Shown one piece after another: positions 1-12,200 of a DNA stretch of 64,000 bases. The notes below the pieces were generated by a model. That model was not told where the DNA came from. It made no database searches and saw nothing but the letters and a program-made list of their open reading frames with translations. The number at the start of each line of letters is the position of its first letter. Position 1 is the stretch's first letter. Source of the DNA: Patella vulgata. Lineage: Eukaryota; Mollusca; Gastropoda; Patellidae. The stretch spans positions 11,318,001-11,382,000 of the forward strand of contig NC_065887.2 of the NCBI RefSeq assembly GCF_932274485.2. Reading direction: 5' to 3'. The translations under genes and the position numbers were made by a program.

Positions 1-260
1 CTGGTGGTTCAGAAACAGAAGCAACTTATTTGACTGCAGTAAGTATAAACACGCTTGCTATTAAGACTCTATTCCTTAAGAGTTTTTTGTTTACAAGAAC
101 TGATGTTTTCTATTATTTTTACAGACTGATTTATCAGCACCCATTCCTAAAGCTACCTTCCCTGCTGGTACGGAAGCTGCACAAATCAGAGTCGAAGTAA
201 CCCAAACCAATAACGATTCCGAAACAAGTTTCTCTCTTGATGTTAGAGCATGTTTCGAAG
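1..260 (+). CDS. U0 domain 1, partial (end of exon A, exon B)
   Basis: Exon A runs from the window edge to 38 (last codon GCA, donor gtaagt), and exon B is 125-260. Only the last 12 complete codons of exon A are present. The B half is identical to the other units and ends in the RACFE motif with a phase-1 donor. Confidence 0.9.
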
Positions 261-3200
261 GTAGGATACTAATATATTTGTAATTCAGTTTTATTATGTG
301 TTCGACGATGAAAATATGCAAAGAAAATAAATTTGAATAATCTTCCAAGGAATTCAATCCAATTGTCGTCTATGATTGTATGGGCGTACTTCTTTTATTT
401 TAGAAACAAGTGTGTCCGGCACATCACCCACTGAAGCAGGAACATCACCCACTGAAGCAGGAACATCTCCTACAGGTAATTGTAATTTCTGAATATCCCT
501 AATTTCGAGTGTCAAATTTCAGATATTTATTTTGTTCAACTGCAGTCCGTTAGTTTAGAACAACCATAAGATAAATCTAGATACGTATGTAAATAAAGAA
601 AGTCGAACAATTTTAAGCTGAAACAAAATTGGTTGAGTTACTTATCTTATCTTAACTTTTCTTTTTATTCATTTTACCAGTTGGAACAACTACACGTAAG
701 TTTATTTTTATTTATTTTTTAAAGAAAGGGAATAATGTCCAGGCTTCATTTATATGAACACTTTCTGAATCCAACAAAATCTTTGAAGCGACCATTACAG
801 TTTAAATATAAAAAAAATGATTTACATGCATTTGATTGATGGATGTGTGTTGTATCTTAACACTTGGCACATTTTGTATTTCAGCACGGTGTCTTGTGAC
901 AGAAGGAATGGCAAGTCCAACAGTTATACCAGCTGAATACCTTGAACAACCATCTGGATTCCCATCGACAGATGATCCAGAGAATCTGAGACCAGGTGGT
1001 GATCAATTTACAATTAACCCATCGGATGCTCCTACCAACGTCACATTTAAACTTACTGATGATGTTGAGCCCGTTGATCTGTCAGAAGTAAAACTTCCTG
1101 CCAATGACAATGTGCAAACATTTAGAGTATTTGGACGAACGGGACCTTCAGCACCATGGACACTACTTGAATCTACTGATGTAAGTACATGGTCATGGTC
1201 AAACCAATACAATTTTTTCTTTTCAATTTATAAGAGTCGTACAACCATAAATTGTTTATATTCATTGATTTAATTAGATGCTTTATATGGGGAATTGTAT
1301 GTGTTTCCAGTCGTTTACTTTTATTTTATTTGAATCCATCAATAAACTTTAAATTACAATATCGTTCTATCTTTAAACAGAATGATACCACTGATGATTC
1401 TCTTAAATTCCCACCTGAAGTCGTTGTCACAGAGATTATGGTTGAAATAACACCAACGGATTCGGACAAACCAGTGACGATTGATGTTAGTGTGCACGCC
1501 TGTTTTGTAGGTTCGTAGCAAATCTTTATTCTTTTTTTCTTAGATATTTCTTTATCCACCTTTAATATAATTACTTTATCCCATATTAATGTTCTACTAC
1601 ATTTGTATCTTTATAGTTACAACTGGCACAGAAGGAACATCACCAACAGGTAAGCCTAATGAACGATTTGATAACTTGTTAAATATATTTTAGGAAATTT
1701 TATATCAGATGGAATGAAATAAAACATTGCGTGGACTCAAATAGGTCTGTAACAATAGCTGCCACGAATGTAATATATGGATAAACAGTAAACATGTAAT
1801 GAATTTTGATTTAATTGAAAGGAGCGTCAATTTCCTTGACATTTGTTTAATTTGAGCAATGCAAGTGTTGACAAACAATTAATTCTTTTCTGAAATATCT
1901 GTATAACCATTTATATCTCCAGCACCCGAAACTTCGCCAACTGCACCCGGAACTTCGCCAACTGCGCCGGAACGTCTCCCACAGTTAATTGTAGTCGGAC
2001 ATTTTTAATCTTTACTAGAATATCATGTTAAATGTTTTTTAACAGCAGATGATATACTATTCCATATCTATCTAATGGAAGTAACAATTATTTATATTTT
2101 GGTGTAGTTCTTTTATACAAATGATTATTGGATACTACTGTCAATTTGTTTGACAGTTACACTACTCCGAGGCCCAGCCTATATTATCAGACAAGCACTT
2201 TAATTTCAGCAGTCAATGTCTTGAAAAACAAATGATTTATACATCGAGCAGCATTAACTTCGCCACCGGCGCCCAGGACCTTCTACCACAAACCCCTTGA
2301 GCAGTTAAAGAACTGATGAACAATTCATTCTTTTATAAAATATTTAATATAAAATCATTTCTGTCTCCAGCACCAGGAACTTCCCCAACTGCACCCGGAA
2401 CTTCCCCAACTGCACCCGGAACTTCACCGACTGCGCCTGGAACTTCTCCCACAGGTAATACACGTACAAACAATCAACTACATTTAATTACAATTATTTA
2501 TATCTTGATGCAGCCTATTTACATAAAGCAGTAATGGTTAATGATGTCAATCTACTTGACAGTTACTGATCTTCTAGGCCCGGCTTATATTCTCGGACAA
2601 GCACTTTAATTTCAGATGTCCATGCACTTGAAAAACAATTGATTTATATATCCAGCACCAAGAATTTCGCCATCTGCGACCAGAACTTCTCCCACAAACT
2701 ACTAGAGGACCGCTTATACGTATCTTGAAGCTGAAAAGTGACAGCTGTATAATTACGTAAATACGATACAAAATGCCTCGCATTGGGTTACCAAAAGCTA
2801 GAATTTTTGGTGTGACGCACCCAAGAGAGAGTGAACTTTCCACGGCCTTTTGTTCCAGAGTGATATCCTCTTATCCAAAAACCTTGATAGAGGCTACAAT
2901 TTTCAAGAGATCCTTTTTCAAATTTTGTGTGAAGCTTTGGCTACATTACAGGATTATGATATTAAGCTATAGTTTTCAGCAGATTTTTTTTTAAATTCCA
3001 TATGAAGCATTGGGATAACCAATTTTACCACTCTTGCAACAGAGGGTGTGTGTTTCATGGCAACCGATTGCTCGAGACGAGTACGAGACTGAACGTGCGT
3101 CACCGGATTGACACTCTCCCTTGTGATGGATCCCCATAGGTTACATAAGTGCCGCACCTTGTGTTTTGCATTTGATACATTTGCCTGAATGTTAGTTGCT

Positions 3201-6200
3201 TAGGGTGTTGTTAATTCACTGAAATGACAAGTTTAATCATTTAAACGCTTCAAATTGACAGTGCTCCAGTGGCGAAATAATGCGTTCAGCTGTCCATATA
3301 AAACATCACTATAAAATCTATATCTCGACATTGGTATAATTTTTACTAATTTGGGTTTAATTTGGTTTTATAATTATTAATTACTGAAACCATTCGAAGA
3401 ACCAGTTTAGACAATGAACCCGGATTTGATTGGAGGGAGCGGGTGGAGCTATTTAAATAAATGATTACAGCAGCGTATTTCAACATTTTTGTGTCAATTT
3501 AAACCAATGGGATTTTAATTAATTATTTAATTGGCTAATTACCGAAAGCCCTCCAGAGAGACAGTGATCTAGTAGCAACAATAATGGTTTTAGTGGTTTC
3601 ATATAAAATCGTCCCAACTACTATAATGATTTACATTTTTAAATGGTTTCTATGAAGTTATGTCATCTTAACATCTATTCACAGATAAGACCCGTAATTT
3701 TCTTTGAAAATGATTCATAGCTTCATTCATACTAAAACAAATATGCAGATCATTTAAATTTCGCCAATTTTGATATTGTGAGATATTGGGAAGTTTAAAT
3801 TATTCAAGCTTTTCTAAGCTATAGTGTTATCTGTTATTAATAATTTGTGTTTCGTTTTCTATTTACAGTTGGAACAAAAACACGTAAATTAATGTAAACA
3901 GTCAAATTAAAACAATAAATCAACATTTGAGCTTAAATATGACATATCACAAACATGATACTATAGAATTTTGAAGTTTGAAGCGACCATTACAGTTTAA
4001 ACCAAAACATTTGATTTATGGATATATGTTGTATCTTAATACTTGGCACATGTTGTATTTCAGCACGATGTCTTGTGACATCTTTCTAGGATGTCTTTCT
4101 ACCAATATGTATTGAAAGGGCCACTCTATGTTTTTGAAAACATCACCTGCGTATATAAATGACTATATAAATAAAAAACTTTCAAACATATTTGATAACT
4201 ATAAAATATTTGCAATTTTATTAACCGTTGTTTTGCTCTAATTTACAGTTTGTGCCGAGGTTAAAGGTATGGAGGACCCTGCTATTATACCCGCTTCCAG
4301 TATAACAGCACCGGGCGTTTCCAATCCCGAAAACCTTAGACCAGGAAGTGCAACCACAGCTACTTTCCCTGCCCAATCTTCACCAATTAGTGTAACAATC
4401 GATTTGGCACCCATCACTGATGAAACGGTAGAAATTAAATCAGTGGAACTTGTATCACCACAGAATGTAGGATCTATCAGGGTATTTGTAATTGCAACTG
4501 GTGGTTCAGAAACAGAAGCAACTTATTTGACTGCAGTAAGTATAAACACGCTTGCTATTAAGACTCTATTCCTTAAGAGTTTTTTGTTTACAAGAACTGA
4601 TGTTTTCTATTATTTTTACAGACTGATTTATCAGCACCCATTCCTAAAGCTACCTTCCCTGCTGGTACGGAAGCTGCACAAATCAGAGTCGAAGTAACCC
4701 AAACCAATAACGATTCCGAAACAAGTTTCTCTCTTGATGTTAGAGCATGTTTCGAAGGTAGGATACTAATATATTTGTAATTCAGTTTTATTATGTGTTC
4801 GACGATGAAAATATGCAAAGAAAATAAATTTGAATAATCTTCCAAGGAATTCAATCCAATTGTCGTCTATGATTCTATGGGCGTACTTCTTTTATTTTAG
4901 AAACAAGTGTGTCCGGCACATCACCCACTGAAGCAGGAACATCACCCACTGAAGCAGGAACATCTCCTACAGGTAATTGTAATTTCTGAATATCCCTAAT
5001 TTCGAGTGTCAAATTTCAGATATTTATTTTGTTCAACTGCAGTCCGTTAGTTTAGAACAACCATAAGATAAATCTAGATACGTATGTAAATAAAGAAAGT
5101 CGAACAATTTTAAGCTGAAACAAAATTGGTTGAGTTACTTATCTTATCTTAACTTTTCCTTTTATTCATTTTACCAGTTGGAACAACTACACGTAAGTTT
5201 ATTTTTATTTATTTTTTAAAGAAAGGGAATAATGTCCAGGCTTCATTTATATAAACACTCTCTGAATCCAACAAAATCTTTGAAGCGACCATTACAGTTT
5301 AAATATAAAAAAAATGATTTACATGCATTTGATTGATGGATGTGTGTTGTATCTTAACACTTGGCACATTTTGTATTTCAGCACGGTGTCTTGTGACAGA
5401 AGGAATGGCAAGTCCAACAGTTATACCAGCTGCATACCTTGAACAACCATCTGGATTCCCATCGACAGATGATCCAGAGAATCTGAGACCAGGTGGTGAT
5501 CAATTTACAATTAACCCATCGGATGCTCCTACCAACGTCACATTTAAACTTACTGATGATGTTGAGCCCGTTGATCTGTCAGAAGTAAAACTTCCTGCCA
5601 ATGACAATGTGCAAACATTTAGAGTATTTGGACGAACGGGACCTTCAGCACCATGGACACTACTTGAATCTACTGATGTAAGTACATGGTCATGGTCAAA
5701 CCAATACAATTTTTTCTTTTCAATTTATAAGAGTCGTACAACCATAAATTGTTTATATTCATTGATTTAATTAGATGCTTTATATGGGGAATTGTATGTG
5801 TTTCCAGTCGTTTACTTTTATTTTATTTGAATCCATCAATAAACTTTAAATTACAATATCGTTCTATCTTTAAACAGAATGATACCACTGATGATTCTCT
5901 TAAATTCCCACCTGAAGTCGTTGTCACAGAGATTATGGTTGAAATAACACCAACGGATTCGGACAAACCAGTGACGATTGATGTTAGTGTGCACGCCTGT
6001 TTTGTAGGTTCGTAGCAAATCTTTATTCTTTTTTTCTTAGATATTTCTTTATCCACCTTTAATATAATTACTTTATCCCATATTAATGTTCTACTACATT
6101 TGTATCTTTATAGTTACAACTGGCACAGAAGGAACATCACCAACAGGTAAGCCTAATGAACGATTTGATAACTTGTTAAATATATTTTAGGAAATTTTAT

Positions 6201-9200
6201 ATCAGATGGAATGAAATAAAACATTGCGTGGACTCAAATAGGTCTGTAACAATAGCTGCCACGAATGTAATATATGGATAAACAGTAAACATGTAATGAA
6301 TTTTGATTTAATTGAAAGGAGCGTCAATTTCCTTGACATTTGTTTAATTTGAGCAATGCAAGTGTTGACAAACAATTAATTCTTTTCTGAAATATCTGTA
6401 TAACCATTTATATCTCCAGCACCCGAAACTTCGCCAACTGCACCCGGAACTTCGCCAACTGCGCCGGAACGTCTCCCACAGTTAATTGTAGTCGGACATT
6501 TTTAATCTTTACTAGAATATCATGTTAAATGTTTTTTAACAGCAGATGATATACTATTCCATATCTATCTAATGGAAGTAACAATTATTTATATTTTGGT
6601 GTAGTTCTTTTATACAAATGATTATTGGATACTACTGTCAATTTGTTTGACAGTTACACTACTCCGAGGCCCAGCCTATATTATCAGACAAGCACTTTAA
6701 TTTCAGCAGTCAATGTCTTGAAAAACAAATGATTTATACATCGAGCAGCATTAACTTCGCCACCGGCGCCCAGGACCTTCTACCACAAACCCCTTGAGCA
6801 GTTAAAGAACTGATGAACAATTCATTCTTTTATAAAATATTTAATATAAAATCATTTCTGTCTCCAGCACCAGGAACTTCCCCAACTGCACCCGGAACTT
6901 CCCCAACTGCACCCGGAACTTCACCGACTGCGCCTGGAACTTCTCCCACAGGTAATACAAGTACAAACAATCAACTACATTTAATTACAATTATTTATAT
7001 CTTGATGCAGCCTATTTACATAAAGCAGTAATGGTTAATGATGTCAATGTACTTGACAGTTACAGATCTTCTAGGCCCGGCTTATATTCTCGGACAAGCA
7101 CTTTAATTTCAGATGGCCATGCACTTGAAAAACAATTGATTTATATATCCAGCACCAAGAATTTCGCCATCTGCGACCAGAACTTCTCCCACAAACTACT
7201 AGAGGACCGCTTATACGTATCTTGAAGCTGAAAAGTGACAGCTGTATAATTACGTAAATACGATACAAAATGCCTCGCATTGGGTTACCAAAAGCTAGAA
7301 TTTTTGGTGTGACGCACCCAAGAGAGAGTGAACTTTCCACGGCCTTTTGTTCCAGAGTGATATCCTCTTATCCAAAAACCTTGATAGAGGCTACAATTTT
7401 CAAGAGATCCTTTTTCAAATTTTGTGTGAAGCTTTGGCTACATTACAGGATAATGATATTAAGCTATAGTTTTCAGCAGATTTTTTTTAAAATTCCATAT
7501 GAAGCATTGGGATAACCAAAGGATGTGCTCGATCAATTTTACCACTCTTGCAACAGAGGGTGTGTGTTTCATGGCAACCGATTGCTCGAGACGAGTACGA
7601 GACTGAACGTGCGTCACCGGATTGACACTCTCCCTTGTGATGGATCCCCATAGGTTACATAAGTGCCGCACCTTGTGTTTTGCATTTGATACATTTGCCT
7701 GAATGTTAGTTGCTTAGGGTGTTGTTAATTCACTGAAATGACAAGTTTAATCATTTAAACGCTTCAAATTGACAGTGCTCCAGTGGCGAAATAATGCGTT
7801 CAGCTGTCCATATAAAACATCACTATAAAATCTATATCTCGACATTGGTATAATTTTTACTAATTTGGGTTTAATTTGGTTTTATAATTATTAATTACTG
7901 AAACCATTCGAAGAACCAGTTTAGACAATGAACCCGGATTTGATTGGAGGGAGCGGGTGGAGCTATTTAAATAAATGATTACAGCAGCGTATTTCAACAT
8001 TTTTGTATCAATTTAAACCAATGGGATTTTAATTAATTATTTAATTGGCTAATTACCGAAAGCCCTCCAGAGAGACAGTGATCTAGTAGCAACAATAATG
8101 GTTTTAGTGGTTTCATATAAAATCGTCCCAACTACTATAATGATTTACATTTTTAAATGGTTTCTATGAAGTTATGTCATCTTAACATCTATTCACAGAT
8201 AAGACCCGTAATTTTCTTTGAAAATGATTCATAGCTTCATTCATACTAAAACAAATATGCAGATCATTTAAATTTCGCCAATTTTGATATTGTGAGATAT
8301 TGGGAAGTTTAAATTATTCAAGCTTTTCTAAGCTATAGTGTTATCTGTTATTAATAATTTGTGTTTCGTTTTCTATTTACAGTTGGAACAAAAACACGTA
8401 AATTAATGTAAACAGTCAAATTAAAACAATAAATCAACATTTGAGCTTAAATATGACATATCACAAACATGATACTATAGAATTTTGAAGTTTGAAGCGA
8501 CCATTACAGTTTAAACCAAAACATTTGATTTATGGATATATGTTGTATCTTAATACTTGGCACATCTTGTATTTCAGCACGATGTCTTGTGACATCTTTC
8601 TAGGATGTCTTTCTACCAATATGTATTGAAAGGGCCACTCTATGTTTTTGAAAACATCACCTGCGTATATAAATGACTATATAAATAAAAAACTTTCAAA
8701 CATATTTGATAACTATAAAATATTTGCAATTTTATTAACCGTTGTTTTGCTCTAATTTACAGTTTGTGCCGAGGTTAAAGGTATGGAGGACCCTGCTATT
8801 ATACCCGCTTCCAGTATAACAGCACCGGGCGTTTCCAATCCCGAAAACCTTAGACCAGGAAGTGCAACCACAGCTACTTTCCCTGCCCAATCTTCACCAA
8901 TTAGTGTAACAATCGATTTGGCACCCATCACTGATGAAACGGTAGAAATTAAATCAGTGGAACTTGTATCACCACAGAATGTAGGATCTATCAGGGTATT
9001 TGTAATTGCAACTGGTGGTTCAGAAACAGAAGCAACTTATTTGACTGCAGTAAGTATAAACACGCTTGCTATTAAGACTCTATTCCTTAAGAGTTTTTTG
9101 TTTACAAGAACTGATGTTTTCTATTATTTTTACAGACTGATTTATCAGCACCCATTCCTAAAGCTACCTTCCCTGCTGGTACGGAAGCTGCACAAATCAG

Positions 9201-12200
9201 AGTCGAAGTAACCCAAACCAATAACGATTCCGAAACAAGTTTCTCTCTTGATGTTAGAGCATGTTTCGAAGGTAGGATACTAATATATTTGTAATTCAGT
9301 TTTATTATGTGTTCGACGATGAAAATATGCAAAGAAAATAAATTTGAATAATCTTCCAAGGAATTCAATCCAATTGTCGTCTATGATTCTATGGGCGTAC
9401 TTCTTTTATTTTAGAAACAAGTGTGTCCGGCACATCACCCACTGAAGCAGGAACATCACCCACTGAAGCAGGAACATCTCCTACAGGTAATTGTAATTTC
9501 TGAATATCCCTAATTTCGAGTGTCAAATTTCAGATATTTATTTTGTTCAACTGCAGTCCGTTAGTTTAGAACAACCATAAGATAAATCTAGATACGTATG
9601 TAAATAAAGAAAGTCGAACAATTTTAAGCTGAAACAAAATTGGTTGAGTTACTTATCTTATCTTAACTTTTCCTTTTATTCCTTTTAACAGTTGGAACAA
9701 CTACACGTAAGTTTATTTTTATTTATTTTTTAAAGAAAGGGAATAATATCCAGGCTTCATTTATATGAACACTCTCTGAATCCAACAAAATCTTTGAAGT
9801 GACCATTACAGTTTAAATATAAAAAAAATGATTTACATGCATTTGATTGATGGATGTGTGTTGTATCTTAACACTTGGCACATTTTGTATTTCAGCACGG
9901 TGTCTTGTGACAGAAGGAATGGCAAGTCCAACAGTTATACCAGCTGCATACCTTGAACAACCATCTGGATTCCCATCGACAGATGATCCAGAGAATCTGA
10001 GACCAGGTGGTGATCAATTTACAATTAACCCATCGGATGCTCCTACCAACGTCACATTTAAACTTACTGATGATGTTGAGCCCGTTGATCTGTCAGAAGT
10101 AAAACTTCCTGCCAATGACAATGTGCAAACATTTAGAGTATTTGGACGAACGGGACCTTCAGCACCATGGACACTACTTGAATCTACTGATGTAAGTACA
10201 TGGTCATGGTCAAACCAATACAATTTTTTCTTTTCAATTTATAAGAGTCGTACAACCATAAATTGTTTATATTCATTGATTTAATTAGATGCTTTATATG
10301 GGGAATTGTATGTGTTTCCAGTCGTTTACTTTTATTTGATTTGAATCCATCAATAAACTTTAAATTACAATATCGTTCTATCTTTAAACAGAATGATACC
10401 ACTGATGATTCTCTTAAATTCCCACCTGAAGTCGTTGTCACAGAGATTATGGTCGAAATAACACCAACGGATTCGGACAAACCAGTGACGATTGATGTTA
10501 GTGTGCACGCCTGTTTTGTAGGTTCGTAGCAAATCTTTATTCTTTTTTTCTTAGATATTTCTTTATCCACCTTTAATATAATTACTTTATCCCATATTAA
10601 TGTTCTACTACATTTGTATCTTTATAGTTACAACTGGCACAGAAGGAACATCACCAACAGGTAAGCCTAATGAACGATTTGATAACTTGTTAAATATATT
10701 TTAGGAAATTTTATATCAGATGGAATGAAATAAAACATTGCGTGGACTCAAATAGGTCTGTAACAATAGCTGCCACGAATGTAATATATGGATAAACAGT
10801 AAACATGTAATGAATTTTGATTTAATTGAAAGGAGCGTCAATTTCCTTGACATTTGTTTAATTTGAGCAATGCAAGTGTTGACAAACAATTAATTCTTTT
10901 CTGAAATATCTGTATAACCATTTATATCTCCAGCACCCGAAACTTCGCCAACTGCACCCGGAACTTCGCCAACTGCGCCGGAACGTCTCCCACAGTTAAT
11001 TGTAGTCGGACATTTTTAATCTTTACTAGAATATCATGTTAAATGTTTTTTAACAGCAGATGATATACTATTCCATATCTATCTAATGGAAGTAACAATT
11101 ATTTATATTTTGGTGTAGTTCTTTTATACAAATGATTATTGGATACTACTGTCAATTTGTTTGACAGTTACACTACTCCGAGGCCCAGCCTATATTATCA
11201 GACAAGCACTTTAATTTCAGCAGTCAATGTCTTGAAAAACAAATGATTTATACATCGAGCAGCATTAACTTCGCCACCGGCGCCCAGGACCTTCTACCAC
11301 AAACCCCTTGAGCAGTTAAAGAACTGATGAACAATTCATTCTTTTATAAAATATTTAATATAAAATCATTTCTGTCTCCAGCACCAGGAACTTCCCCAAC
11401 TGCACCCGGAACTTCCCCAACTGGACCCGGAACTTCACCGACTGCGCCTGGAACTTCTCCCACAGGTAATACAAGTACAAACAATCAACTACATTTAATT
11501 ACAATTATTTATATCTTGATGCAGCCTATTTACATAAAGCAGTAATGGTTAATGATGTCAATGTACTTGACAGTTACAGATCTTCTAGGCCCGGCTTATA
11601 TTCTCGGACAAGCACTTTAATTTCAGATGGCCATGCACTTGAAAAACAATTGATTTATATATCCAGCACCAAGAATTTCGCCATCTGCGACCAGAACTTC
11701 TCCCACAAACTACTAGAGGACCGCTTATACGTATCTTGAAGCTGAAAAGTGACAGCTGTATAATTACGTAAATACGATACAAAATGCCTCTCATTGTGAC
11801 GCACCCAAGAGAGAGTGAACTTTCCACGGCCTTTTGTTCCAGAGTGATATCCTCTTATCCAAAAACCTTGATAGAGGCTACAATTTTCAAGAGATCCTTT
11901 TTCAAATTTTGTGTGAAGCTTTGGCTACATTACAGGATAATGATATTAAGCTATAGTTTTCAGCAGATTTTTTTTTAAATTCCATATGAAGCATTGGGAT
12001 AACCAAAGGATGTGCTCGATCAATTTTACCACTCTTGCAACAGAGGGTGTGTGTTTCATGGCAACCGATTGCTCGAGACGAGTACGAGACTGAACGTGCG
12101 TCACCGGATTGACACTCTCCCTTGTGATGGATCCCCATAGGTTACATAAGTGCCGCACCTTGTGTTTTGCATTTGATACATTTGCCTGAATGTTAGTTGC

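Noticed and set aside
836-1273. 145-codon ORF (start MMDVCC) as a small secreted protein
   Set aside because: The first 49 nt are intron before the exon C acceptor and the end runs past the gtaagt donor. The hydrophobic start is intronic, not a signal peptide.
4269-4697. 142-codon ORF starting at the GMED methionine, repeated 12 times, as a stand-alone gene
   Set aside because: Its last third is the 86-nt A-B intron read as protein followed by exon B in the wrong frame. Spliced A+B gives a better, conserved domain.
4588-4854. Antisense 88-codon ORF present in every unit
   Set aside because: It is the reverse of exon B and flanking introns. Conservation follows from the repeat array, and there is no independent coding sign.
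10184-10570. Antisense 128-codon ORF over exon D
   Set aside because: It is a shadow of exon D and its introns. It is lost in units differing by a single intron base, so it is not maintained.
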